Assembly: GCA_041736465.1 (NCBI GenBank)
Contig: JBGSTO010000659.1
Coordinates: 1-32,322 of the forward strand
DNA from: JAJUJL01 sp041736465
Lineage (GTDB): Bacteria; Chloroflexota; Anaerolineae; Anaerolineales; UBA4823
Reading direction: 5' to 3'
Length of the DNA stretch: 32,322 nt
The position numbers were made by a program, and so were the translations under genes. The notes under the pieces are model-generated. The model was not told the DNA's origin. It did no database searches and saw nothing but the letters and a program-made list of their open reading frames with translations. Each line of letters begins with the position of its first letter. The first letter of the stretch is position 1. Positions 15,144-23,062 of this stretch are shown in pieces.

Positions 15144-15943
15144 TGTCAGAGAATAGCGGAGATTACCAGGTCATTCCCTTCCCGAAGCTCCGCCGCCTGA
15201 TGGTGGATGGCGGGCGTCTGGGACGCCAGAAGCACCTGATCCACGGTCTGGTGGAAATGGACATCACCGAGGCGCGCCGGCTGATTCGCGAATACAAGTC
15301 TAAGGCGGGCGAGACGCTCTCCTTCACGGCATTTGTCATGACCTGCCTGGGGCAGGCTGTTGGCATGAACAAACACATGCACGCCTATCGAGCGCCCTGG
15401 GAAAAACTGGTCATCTTCGAAGACGTGGACGTGAACACCATGTTTGAGGTTGAGGTGGAGGGGCGCAAGATTATTCGCCCGCACATCGTCCGGGCAGTGA
15501 ACAAGAAGACCTTGCGAGAGATCCATGAGGAAATCCGGGCTTTCCAAACCGGGCACGAAGGGGGGCGAGAGGGGAATTTTATTGGCTGGTTTGTGCTGCT
15601 GCCCGCATTCATCCGGCGTTTCTTTCTGGGTATGCTTTTTAAGAATCCACACTGGTTGAAAGAGATGAACGGCACGGTGTCCCTGACGGCGGTGGGCATG
15701 TTTGGCAGCGGAGGCGGCTGGGGAATTCCGGTCTCCAACCATACCCTGCAGATCACCCTGGGCGGCATGGCAGAGAAACCGGCGCTGGTCAACGGGCAGA
15801 TCGAAAACCGGGAATACCTGTGCGTGACGATCAGCTTCGATCACGACATTGTGGATGGAGCTCCGGCAGCGCGCTTCATACAAAGGCTGAAGGAGCTAAT
15901 CGAAAGCAGCTATGGGATTGTCGAGCTCACCGGGCAGGCATAA
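15143..15943 (+). CDS. Stand-alone 2-oxoacid dehydrogenase acyltransferase-like catalytic domain
   Basis: The 266-residue protein consists only of the catalytic domain of dihydrolipoamide acyltransferase (E2) type. It has the H234-x3-D238-G motif (SFDHDIVDGAPAARF) near the C-terminus, FTAFVMTCLGQAV and the DVDVNTMFEVEVEG block in the middle. No lipoyl domain or E1/E3-binding domain is present and no E1 or E3 gene is nearby, so it is unlikely to work in a dehydrogenase complex. Such single-domain relatives resemble chloramphenicol acetyltransferase in fold and may acylate a small molecule. Translational coupling to the glycosyltransferase (TAATG overlap, AGGAGCAGGG ribosome binding site) suggests that both modify one lipid or glycolipid; this is inference. 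Confidence 0.8.
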   Translation: MSENSGDYQVIPFPKLRRLMVDGGRLGRQKHLIHGLVEMDITEARRLIREYKSKAGETLSFTAFVMTCLGQAVGMNKHMHAYRAPWEKLVIFEDVDVNTMFEVEVEGRKIIRPHIVRAVNKKTLREIHEEIRAFQTGHEGGREGNFIGWFVLLPAFIRRFFLGMLFKNPHWLKEMNGTVSLTAVGMFGSGGGWGIPVSNHTLQITLGGMAEKPALVNGQIENREYLCVTISFDHDIVDGAPAARFIQRLKELIESSYGIVELTGQA

Positions 15944-15952
15944 CAAAATTCC

Positions 15953-15997
15953 GGCAGCCTGCTTCAGGTGGAACTTTTTCCTCTGAAGCAGGCTGCC
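15953..15997. terminator. Bidirectional hairpin terminator
   Basis: A perfect 15-base stem (GGCAGCCTGCTTCAG at 15953-15967 and CTGAAGCAGGCTGCC at 15983-15997) encloses a 15-base loop. It is flanked by AAAATT on the left, which gives a T tract on the minus strand, and by ATTT on the right. It lies between the convergent acyltransferase and beta-lactamase-family genes and would serve both. Confidence 0.85.
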
Positions 15998-16039
15998 ATT
16001 TCAGGAGCCTGTCGCTTTGCGCATTCCTCCCGATCCCGA

Positions 16040-17116
16040 TCACGCATCGAAGAAACCAAGGATTGTGCTGGCAGCGCTTTCCAATCGCCCTTGTGAACCC
16101 GGGTCGAATTCGTTCGCGAGCAGCACCATTCCGATCCCAAGCTCCGGGTAGCCCACACAATAACTGGAGAACCCGAACGTCCCCCCACTTTGCCAGAGGC
16201 GTCGATGCCCCCCAGGCGAGTGCGCAATCTGCCAGTTCAGCCCTATCCCATTCGCAGCCGGATCGCCCCATCGAATCCGGTGAGACAGCTCGATGGCAGG
16301 GTCGTTTTCATCGAGATGGCGAGCCATATAGCGCAGCATATCGGAAATCGTAGAGCGGATTCCGCCTGCGGCGTTCATCGAAACAGGTAATGCCAGAGCC
16401 AACCGCCCCGATTCACCATGTCCGGAGGCGATTTCTGACGCTTCTGCCGGATACAGGCTTGTGGTTGCATGCATGCCAGACGGATTCGCGATATGTGCGC
16501 GCAGCAGTTGCTCGAACGACATGCCGTACCTGTCCTCCAGGATGTATCCCAACAGCATCGCGCCTGCATTCGAGTACTGGAATGCCCCTCCGGGCGTCTG
16601 TTCGATCACGACGGCGTGCAAATCATGCAGGAAGCGGTCACGGGTGTAGTCCTTCAGCAGGGCGACAATCGCGGCGGGCAGCTTCTCAAAGTCCGGTTCA
16701 CGGAACAGATCGGGTTTATCGGGGAGCATGTAGGGCAGGCCAGACACATGGCTGATCAAATGCCAGAGCAAGACCGGCTGTCCTTGATATTCAAGATTCG
16801 GATAGGCCTCCCGCAGGTGAAGCCGTACATCATCGGTCGATTGGACTTTACCATCCAGCTCGGCCTGCGCCAGCATCAGGGCGGTGAAGGTCTTGGAGAT
16901 GGAGCCGATCTCGTACAGCGTGGAGTCTGCCGGCGGTTGCCCGCTCCCACGGCGAACTTCCCCGAAATGGCGGGTAAGCACCGCGCCATCGATGGTAAAC
17001 CCCACCGAAAGCCCCACCGTTCGCGGATCATTTACAAGTTCACGTGCTGCCACGGAAATGTGCCGGGCAACCGATTCGATCCTTTGTTTGTTTGGTTCTT
17101 TCATCGACTCAGACAC
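16040..17116 (-). CDS. Beta-lactamase-family serine hydrolase
   Basis: The 358-residue protein has the class C beta-lactamase/penicillin-binding-protein motifs: S72-I-S-K75 (nucleophile and general base) and Y181-S-N183, and near the C-terminus SGGTFGF in place of the usual HTGGT-type motif. Members are esterases, D-aminopeptidases or peptidases more often than antibiotic-degrading enzymes. I chose GTG at 17116 because GGAGGT (17130-17125 on the minus strand) lies 8 bases before it; a downstream ATG at 17104 has no ribosome binding site. No signal peptide or lipobox is visible, so it is probably cytoplasmic. The gene is divergent from the arabinose locus regulator. Confidence 0.9.
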   Translation of the reverse strand: MSESMKEPNKQRIESVARHISVAARELVNDPRTVGLSVGFTIDGAVLTRHFGEVRRGSGQPPADSTLYEIGSISKTFTALMLAQAELDGKVQSTDDVRLHLREAYPNLEYQGQPVLLWHLISHVSGLPYMLPDKPDLFREPDFEKLPAAIVALLKDYTRDRFLHDLHAVVIEQTPGGAFQYSNAGAMLLGYILEDRYGMSFEQLLRAHIANPSGMHATTSLYPAEASEIASGHGESGRLALALPVSMNAAGGIRSTISDMLRYMARHLDENDPAIELSHRIRWGDPAANGIGLNWQIAHSPGGHRRLWQSGGTFGFSSYCVGYPELGIGMVLLANEFDPGSQGRLESAASTILGFFDA

Positions 17117-17231
17117 GATTGTGTACCTCCGCGGCGGCGAGCGACCTGACAACCGGTTCTATAGCAGAGAAAAAATAGTATACCTGATCATGCTGCTTAC
17201 ATACCACGCGTAAGATTTGGTGCGCGGGTTA

Positions 17232-17259
17232 TTGTGCGGAAAGTGAATTGGGGTAAAAT
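17232..17259 (+). promoter_or_regulatory. Putative promoter of the regulator-kinase genes
   Basis: TTGTGC (17232-17237) and TAAAAT (17254-17259) are separated by 16 bases and lie 20 bases before the ATG at 17280, with AAGGTGAAG (17264-17272) as ribosome binding site. The match is moderate. Confidence 0.45.
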
Positions 17260-17279
17260 GAAAAAGGTGAAGCGCAGAT

Positions 17280-18851
17280 ATGTCATACAAAGTTTTTATT
17301 GTAGAAGATGAAGCCGTTACCCGTGAGGGCATCCGTGATAATGTGGATTGGCTGTCCAGCGGGTTCGAATTTTGCGGTGAAGCGGCTGATGGGGAAGTGG
17401 CACTGCCGTTATTGCGCACCGCCCAGCCCGATGTATTGATCACCGACATCAAGATGCCGTTCATGGATGGTTTGCAGTTAAGCAAGATCATTCGCGAACG
17501 CATGCCCTGGGTGAAGATCATCATCCTCAGCGGTCATGATGAATTTGAGTTTGCACAACAGGCGATCAAACTGGGGGTGACTGATTATCTTCTCAAGCCC
17601 ATCACTGTGCACAATTTACAGAATACCCTGCAGAAACTGGCCGTGCAGCTGGATCGGGAAAAGGAAGAGCACGAAAAGCTGAAAAAGCTTCAGGAACAAG
17701 TGGCGGAAAACCGCACGACCCTCCGCGAAAGGTTGTTGTTCAAGTTGATTGTGGGGGCTGTCTCTCCAGCCGATGCCGTTGAGACGGGCCAAATGCTGGG
17801 AATCGACCTCGTTTCCAGGCATTATTTGGTTGCCATTCTGAAAATTGAACTTGGCGATGTGACAGAGCAGTATGAGCATGGGGAATACCAGCAGGTACAA
17901 AAAGCTGTGATGGGATTGATCGAGGAGAATCCTGATGTCTTCTCTCTGATATGGGATTGGGGTGATCTGATCTTAATTATAAAAGGTGATACCCCCGAGT
18001 ATCTCGAAGAAGAGCGGGATGTTCTCCTGGATGAGATAAGACAGGTGATCGCAGATACCCGTTATAAACTCACGGTCGGGGTAGGCGGCACAAAACAGCA
18101 GCTGGCGGATGTCTGCCAGTCTTTTGTTGAGGCATTGGCTGACATCCAGAACTTGACCGGCGAAGATAACAGCTTGAACCATGCTTTTGAGCAGGCCGAA
18201 TTCCTCAAAGTGGATAAATCGGCGGTTGAGAATTATCTGCGCAGCGGCGTAAAGGATGAGCTCGGTGAATTTTTCAACGAACACATCATGCCATTGGGGG
18301 AGGCGGCGCTGACATCTAATCTGATCAAGCATTATATTATTGTGGATGTTGTGCTGGCCATTGCAAAACTCATCAATGATCTGGGCGGAGAGGTTGACAA
18401 AGTGATTCCTGAGTTGGATTCGATGGAGATCATTATGTCAAATATCAAGACCATTGAGCAGCTGCGAGAACAGGTATGCAAGCTAATTACCACGGCACTG
18501 GCATACCGGGATGTTCACCCCAAGGGTCAGTATGAAGGTTTGATTCGGCAGGCAAAAGAGTACATCGAACAACATTACGGAGACCCTGATCTTTCCCTTA
18601 GTGAAGTCGCTGCCCATGCAAACCTTAGCGCCAGTCATTTTAGTGTTGTGTTCAGTCAGGAAACCGGACATACATTTAAGGAGTGCCTGACAGATATTCG
18701 CATCAACAAAGCAAAGCAACTGCTGCGTATGACGGGACTACGGTCGGCGGATATTGCCTATCAGGTTGGGTATAACGACCCCCATTATTTCAGTTCCGCC
18801 TTCAAAAAGCACACCGGCCTTTCTCCAAGCGAATTCCGCTCGCAGATTTAG
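17280..18851 (+). CDS. YesN-type AraC-family response regulator
   Basis: The 523-residue protein has an N-terminal receiver domain: acidic pocket E9-D10, phospho-acceptor D56 (VLITDIKMPFMDG), switch Ser84 and K106 (YLLKP). After a long middle region (about 120-415) comes a C-terminal AraC-type pair of helix-turn-helices (about 420-520: LSLSEVAAHANLSASHFSVVF and the IAYQVGYNDPHYFSSAFKKHTG signature). Together with the following YesM-type kinase it forms a two-component system typical of carbohydrate loci, and would activate the transport and catabolic genes downstream when the sugar is sensed. The kinase gene starts 20 bases after its stop. Confidence 0.92.
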   Translation: MSYKVFIVEDEAVTREGIRDNVDWLSSGFEFCGEAADGEVALPLLRTAQPDVLITDIKMPFMDGLQLSKIIRERMPWVKIIILSGHDEFEFAQQAIKLGVTDYLLKPITVHNLQNTLQKLAVQLDREKEEHEKLKKLQEQVAENRTTLRERLLFKLIVGAVSPADAVETGQMLGIDLVSRHYLVAILKIELGDVTEQYEHGEYQQVQKAVMGLIEENPDVFSLIWDWGDLILIIKGDTPEYLEEERDVLLDEIRQVIADTRYKLTVGVGGTKQQLADVCQSFVEALADIQNLTGEDNSLNHAFEQAEFLKVDKSAVENYLRSGVKDELGEFFNEHIMPLGEAALTSNLIKHYIIVDVVLAIAKLINDLGGEVDKVIPELDSMEIIMSNIKTIEQLREQVCKLITTALAYRDVHPKGQYEGLIRQAKEYIEQHYGDPDLSLSEVAAHANLSASHFSVVFSQETGHTFKECLTDIRINKAKQLLRMTGLRSADIAYQVGYNDPHYFSSAFKKHTGLSPSEFRSQI

Positions 18852-18871
18852 CTGCGTTGCAGGAGAGCAAC

Positions 18872-20437
18872 ATGGCACAAAAAACAATAGCTCCCGGTTT
18901 CAGGCAAATCCTGACCAGGATCAGTGCACAGGCAAGCTCGACCAGCCAATCGCCACTGAGGTATGTGGGACGGCTTGTCGATTTTATTGCAGGTGTCAAC
19001 CTGTCCATTCGCACGAAGATACTCATATCGCTTTTTATTGTGATCTTGTTGATGGGGGCAACGAATATCGTCTCGATGATGCAAGTGCTGCGCTACAGCC
19101 GGTAGTACGATGTCATTATCACGAACATTACCACTGCAAATAGCATCAGCGGCAGTGTCAAACCCGCCATTGACACTGAAATGTGGATGATCGTTGCGGG
19201 AAAGGTTGAATTTTCCGAAGGACAGCAGTACAAGATCATTGACAACGTGGATGCCAAAGTACGCTGGATGATGGCAAATGCCGATTCACAGCGCTCCAGG
19301 GTCAAACTGGACCAGATCCTGCGGACGTTACAAACACTGAGAGAGTATGCCAATGAGATGGGCAGTCAGATCGCAAAGAACAGCACAGCCGCAGAGAACG
19401 AAGCCGTGCTCGAAAAGATCCGCTTTGCCACATCCGTGATGGAAGAGGTCGTCCAGAATTATGCTCTGTATGAAGTGAATCGCACAGAGGGGCAATATCA
19501 GGTTATGCGTGAAAGTTTTGCGCGCTGGCAGATTATTTCCGTCATTCTGATTATTGGTGCTGTAGGTTTTGCCGTTTTGGCTGCTTGGAGTTTGTCTAAG
19601 AGCATTTATGCCCCCATCAAGAAACTGCATGACGTGACCACCACCATCACCAAGAACGACCTGCAGGCGTTAATGACCAGCGACAACGTGGATGAAATCA
19701 CAGAGCTGGGCATGAGCTTCAACATCATGATCGGCAAGATCAAAGAGTTGTTGGATTCCAAGATTAAGGAACAGGAGAACCTCAAAAAGGCGGAACTGCG
19801 CGCGCTTCAAGCTCAGATCAACCCTCATTTTCTTTATAACACTCTCGACACGATAATCTGGATGGCCGAATCCAAAAAGACCGATCAGGTGGTCCAGATC
19901 GTCGCTGCGTTATCGAGTTTCTTTCGCATCAGTCTCAGCAAAGGCATGGACTGGATCACCATCGGCGAAGAGATCGAGCGCATCAAAAGTTATCTGACCA
20001 TCCAGAAGATGCGCTACCATGACATCCTCGATTTCAAGATCGAAGTGGATCAGGATGTGGCGGAGAATACCATCCTGAAATTGATTCTCCAGCCGTTGGT
20101 GGAAAATGCCCTTTATCACGGTATCAAGAACAAAAGACAGGGTGGTACGATCATTGTGCGTGCCCGACGTAAAGGTGAAGACGAAATTATCCTTGAAGTG
20201 GAGGATAACGGCATTGGTTTCACACCCCAAAAACTTGCTCAACTGCGCGCCGACTTGGAGGACGACTCAGGCGAGATCAAATTGGAAAGCGGCTTCGGGA
20301 TTGGCAATGTCAATAAGCGCATCCGGCTGTATTATGGAAAACAATATGGACTTTTTGTTGAGAGCGAGTATAGCACTGGGACTTGTGTCACTCTGGTGAT
20401 CCCCGCAAAAATGGAAATGGCTCCTCAAAAAACATGA
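18872..20437 (+). pseudogene. YesM-type sensor histidine kinase with in-frame amber codon
   Basis: One frame runs from ATG 18872 (ribosome binding site AGGAGAG) to TGA 20435-20437, broken only by TAG at 19103-19105 (codon 78). Before the stop: a basic cytoplasmic start and first membrane segment (about 50-68). After it, in the same frame: a helical extracellular sensor region beginning YDVIITNITTAN, a second membrane segment (WQIISVILIIGAVGFAVLAA), a HAMP domain, the phospho-acceptor His319 in Q-I-N-P-H-F-L-Y-N and the ATPase domain (LVENALYHGI, DNGIGF, GFGIGNVNKR). The TAG replaces what is probably a CAG (Gln), so it looks like a single C-to-T change. Translation restart at ATG 19181 would give a 418-residue protein lacking the first membrane segment. 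A sequencing error or readthrough is possible. Confidence 0.85.
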
Positions 20438-20445
20438 AGCGACAA

Positions 20446-20486
20446 GGATCTAGATTCTTCGGTCGCCTCGCTCCCTCAGAATGACA
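20446..20486 (+). repeat. Dispersed repeat, copy A
   Basis: This 41-base stretch (GGATCTAGATTCTTCGGTCG ... CTCAGAATGACA) recurs in inverted orientation at 31956-31996 with about three differences. It fills most of the 69-base gap between the kinase and the first binding-protein gene. Copy B is longer and has a complementary second half; copy A has only one half. Confidence 0.8.
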
Positions 20487-20506
20487 CATCGAAAAAGGAT
20501 CGTCCT

Positions 20507-21514
20507 ATGAAGATATCACGCATCCTACTATTATTCGCCATATTCGCTTTACTCCTTGGAACTGAAGCCTGTTCGCAGCAACCCGCGCTTTCATCCACCC
20601 TGCAGCCCGGTTCCGATTCGGAGCTCAAGCCCGAAAAGACTTACGAAGACCTGATCGTCGGTTATGCACAAATAGGTGCTGAAAGTGAATGGCGCGCGGC
20701 AAACACCATTTCCATCAGGGAGACAGCCGCTCAGCTGGGCGTGGAATTGCTTTTCCTGGATGCCCAACAAAAACAGGAAAACCAGATTGAGGCGGTACGC
20801 AAATTCATTGTCCAGAAAGTGGATATCATCGGGATTTCACCAATTGTCGAAACAGGATGGGACGAGGTTTTTCAAGAAGCAAGGGATGCCGGCATCCCTA
20901 TCATTCTCGTGGATCGGCGTGCAGGAGTTTCGGAAGATCTTTACGTGTCTTATCTGGGTTCGGATTTCCTTGAGGAGGGCCGTAATGCGGCTCGGGTCAT
21001 GGCAGAATTGGTGAGTGAGAAGGCGAATATCGTAGAGTTGGTAGGCACGATCGGTTCCGCCCCTGCAAATGACCGGTACACAGGTTTTCGGGAAATCCTG
21101 AAAGAATACCCGAGCATGCAGATCATTGATTCGGAGTCGGGTGATTTTACGCGTGCGAGGGGCAGGGAAGTCATGGCGGCTTTCCTGAATGAACACGGGG
21201 ATAAGATCACAGCCGTTTATGCCCATAATGACGACATGGCATTGGGCGCGATCCAAGCTATTGAAGATTTCGGGCTGAGCCCCGGCACGGATATCAAGAT
21301 TGTTTCGGTGGATGCTGCCCGAGGGGCGTTCGAGGCGATGATCGCTGGCAAGTTAAACGCGACCATAGAGTGCAATCCTCTACTTGGTCCGCAGTTCTTT
21401 GAGCTAGCGTTGAAGGTGGTGAATGGACAGCCCGTTCCCATACGGGTGCCATCCATTGAAGGTATTTTCTTCCCGGAGGATGCGAATGAAATTTTACCGA
21501 CCCGCAAATACTGA
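20507..21514 (+). CDS. YtfQ-like sugar-binding lipoprotein 1
   Basis: The 335-residue protein is a periplasmic-binding-protein type 1 fold for ribose/galactofuranose-class ABC transporters. It shares with E. coli YtfQ the ESEWRAAN start, LDAQQKQENQIEAVRKFI, the GWDEVFQEA block, SGDFTRARGREVM and YAHNDDMALGAIQAI. A hydrophobic signal segment (residues 5-20) precedes Cys22, but the lipobox reads T-E-A-C with an unusual Glu at -2. It lies between the kinase gene and a strong terminator, separate from the transporter genes, so it may be expressed with the two-component system and serve as a sensory binding protein that presents sugar to the kinase. That role is inference. Confidence 0.88.
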   Translation: MKISRILLLFAIFALLLGTEACSQQPALSSTLQPGSDSELKPEKTYEDLIVGYAQIGAESEWRAANTISIRETAAQLGVELLFLDAQQKQENQIEAVRKFIVQKVDIIGISPIVETGWDEVFQEARDAGIPIILVDRRAGVSEDLYVSYLGSDFLEEGRNAARVMAELVSEKANIVELVGTIGSAPANDRYTGFREILKEYPSMQIIDSESGDFTRARGREVMAAFLNEHGDKITAVYAHNDDMALGAIQAIEDFGLSPGTDIKIVSVDAARGAFEAMIAGKLNATIECNPLLGPQFFELALKVVNGQPVPIRVPSIEGIFFPEDANEILPTRKY

Positions 21515-21565
21515 TCGAGTTGCAGCCTGTTTTCATCGAAAGAAAGTTAACTTCCTTCCAAAAAA

Positions 21566-21597
21566 ATCATCACCTGATTGTGGTGATGATTTTTTTT
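21566..21597 (+). terminator. Strong rho-independent terminator
   Basis: A perfect 9-base stem (ATCATCACC at 21566-21574 and GGTGATGAT at 21582-21590) with a 7-base loop is followed by eight T residues; A residues lie before the stem. It is 52 bases after the stop of binding protein 1 and separates the signalling block from the transport operon. Confidence 0.9.
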
Positions 21598-21663
21598 GTC
21601 CATTCACATAATAAAAAAACCAACTTTTTTCCAAAGAGAAAGCATGGATTTCGAAGTTGTATA

Positions 21664-21691
21664 GTTGTATTCTGTTTACAACCCGTTAACG
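21664..21691 (+). promoter_or_regulatory. Inverted repeats, candidate operator for the transport operon
   Basis: GTTGTA (21664-21669) and TACAAC (21677-21682) form a perfect inverted repeat with a 7-base spacer, followed at once by the 8-base palindrome CGTTAACG (21684-21691). The site lies between the terminator and the long leader of the transport operon. It could bind the AraC-type regulator or a LacI/GntR-type repressor. I could not place a convincing promoter around it. Confidence 0.45.
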
Positions 21692-21717
21692 TTAGTATCT
21701 CCGCATGGTGTGAGTCT

Positions 21718-21881
21718 GGCTATTTTCGCACATCCATTTGTGTGAATAGCCTGAGCAGAAAAATCAGGGTTAAGGAGGTGAAGCGATAAAACCAGCGAGT
21801 AAAGAAGGAAGCGCACACCGCTAGATTGGCGTCTGAGGTGTACGCTCCCGAACGAGATTGCCTTCATTGCGGAGGACAATC
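21718..21881 (+). ncRNA. Structured leader RNA candidate upstream of binding protein 2
   Basis: The 429-base gap before the second binding-protein gene contains three hairpins: GGCTATT/AATAGCC (21718-21724 and 21745-21751), GCGCACACC/GGTGTACGC (21811-21819 and 21837-21845, one mismatch) and GATTGCCTTC/GAGGACAATC (21856-21865 and 21872-21881, one mismatch and one G-U pair). Between the first two lies a strong Shine-Dalgarno sequence AAGGAGGTGA (21772-21781) with no ATG, GTG or TTG at proper distance. No riboswitch class that I know fits. Confidence 0.4.
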
Positions 21882-21943
21882 TGTCTGTGCCTGATTATAA
21901 CAGCAACAGTTTATCCTATCCTCTACCTATTAAGGAGAAGAAA

Positions 21944-22942
21944 ATGTCGAAAAAATTGCTAAACCTTCTGGCTTTTCTGGTGGTAGCTAGTTTCGTGCTC
22001 ACCGCGTGTGGTTCACCAGCTGCCGAACCCGCTGCTCCTGCCGAATCTGCTGCCGGGGCCACAAAAACCTATGCCGATATGGTTTTGTGCTATCCACAGC
22101 TTGGTGCTGAAAGTGACTGGCGCACGGCCAATACCGCTTCAATTAAGGAAACCGCTGACCAGTTGGGTATCAAACAGTTGGTTTTCTCTGATGCTCAGCA
22201 GAAACAAGAGAATCAGATCTCTGCCGTTCGCTCCTGCATCGCGCAGAGCGTGGATGTGATTGCGCTACCTCCAGTGGTTGAAGATGGCTGGGACGCTGTT
22301 TTGACCGAAGCCAAGAATGCCGGTATTCCGGTCATTATCGTAGACCGCAGCGTCAGTGCTGATCCATCGTTATATGCTGCCCACATTGGTTCTAACATGG
22401 TCCTGGAAGGCGAACGAGCTGCTGAGGAGTTCAATAAAGCGATGCCCAATGGCGGTGCTGTTCTCGAGCTGTCTGGAACCACAGGCTCTGGTGCGGCAGT
22501 GGGGCGCGCTGAAGGATTCCGAAACAAACTCAATGCCAACATCACGATTCTTGACTCTCAGACCGGCAACTTCACTCGCGCTGAGGCACTCCCTGTTATG
22601 CAGGCCTTCCTGCAGAAATACAAATCAGGCGTAGATTTCCAGGGAATTTTCATTCACAATGATGACATGGGTATTGGCGCTATTGAGGCTTTGAAGGCTG
22701 CGGGCGTCCAACCTGGTGAGTTGTTCATTGTGTCTGTTGATGGTACACGCGGTGGCTTCCAGGCGATGGTTGATGGCTGGTTCCAGGCGGATGTCGAGTG
22801 CAATCCGCTGCTGGGGCCGCAAGTATTCGAACTCGGTTTGAAGTTAATGAATGGTGAAGCGATAGAGCGCGAAATCCTCACCAACGAAACCGTCTACTAC
22901 CCGGACAATGCTGCCGAGCTACTGCCGTCTCGCAAGTACTAA
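21944..22942 (+). CDS. ytfQ: YtfQ-like sugar-binding lipoprotein 2 of the ABC transporter
   Basis: The 332-residue protein begins with a signal peptide and a classical lipobox L-T-A-C (Cys21), followed by an Ala/Pro/Glu-rich linker, so it is a lipoprotein tethered outside the membrane. The body carries the same YtfQ-class blocks as binding protein 1: ESDWRTAN, DAQQKQENQI, PVVEDGWDAVL, TGNFTRAEALPVM and HNDDMGIGAIEAL. ATG 21944 is set by AAGGAG (21932-21937). As the first gene of the transport operon it should deliver L-arabinose, arabinofuranose or a related pentose to the permeases. The hairpin after its stop likely keeps its transcript level above that of the ATPase. Confidence 0.92.
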   Translation: MSKKLLNLLAFLVVASFVLTACGSPAAEPAAPAESAAGATKTYADMVLCYPQLGAESDWRTANTASIKETADQLGIKQLVFSDAQQKQENQISAVRSCIAQSVDVIALPPVVEDGWDAVLTEAKNAGIPVIIVDRSVSADPSLYAAHIGSNMVLEGERAAEEFNKAMPNGGAVLELSGTTGSGAAVGRAEGFRNKLNANITILDSQTGNFTRAEALPVMQAFLQKYKSGVDFQGIFIHNDDMGIGAIEALKAAGVQPGELFIVSVDGTRGGFQAMVDGWFQADVECNPLLGPQVFELGLKLMNGEAIEREILTNETVYYPDNAAELLPSRKY

Positions 22943-22991
22943 ACCGGACAATATGAGGTCTCCGTATAGGTACGAAGACTGAACTGGATCG

Positions 22992-23028
22992 ATGGAGAAG
23001 CGACGCGTTGTCGGCGTCGCTTCTCCAT
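22992..23028 (+). promoter_or_regulatory. Intra-operon hairpin after the binding-protein gene
   Basis: A perfect 15-base stem (ATGGAGAAGCGACGC at 22992-23006 and its complement at 23014-23028) with a 7-base loop lies between binding protein 2 and the ATPase gene. It lacks a T tract. Such hairpins protect upstream mRNA from 3' exonucleases or partly terminate, giving much more binding protein than membrane components. Confidence 0.75.
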
Positions 23029-23062
23029 ACCAAGCGTAAATGGGCAGAGGCAGGTTATTTTC

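Noticed and set aside
21772..21819. Short leader peptide after the strong Shine-Dalgarno sequence
   Set aside because: The only codon at proper distance is ATA, a very rare start; it would give 12 residues, so I list it as an orphan site instead.
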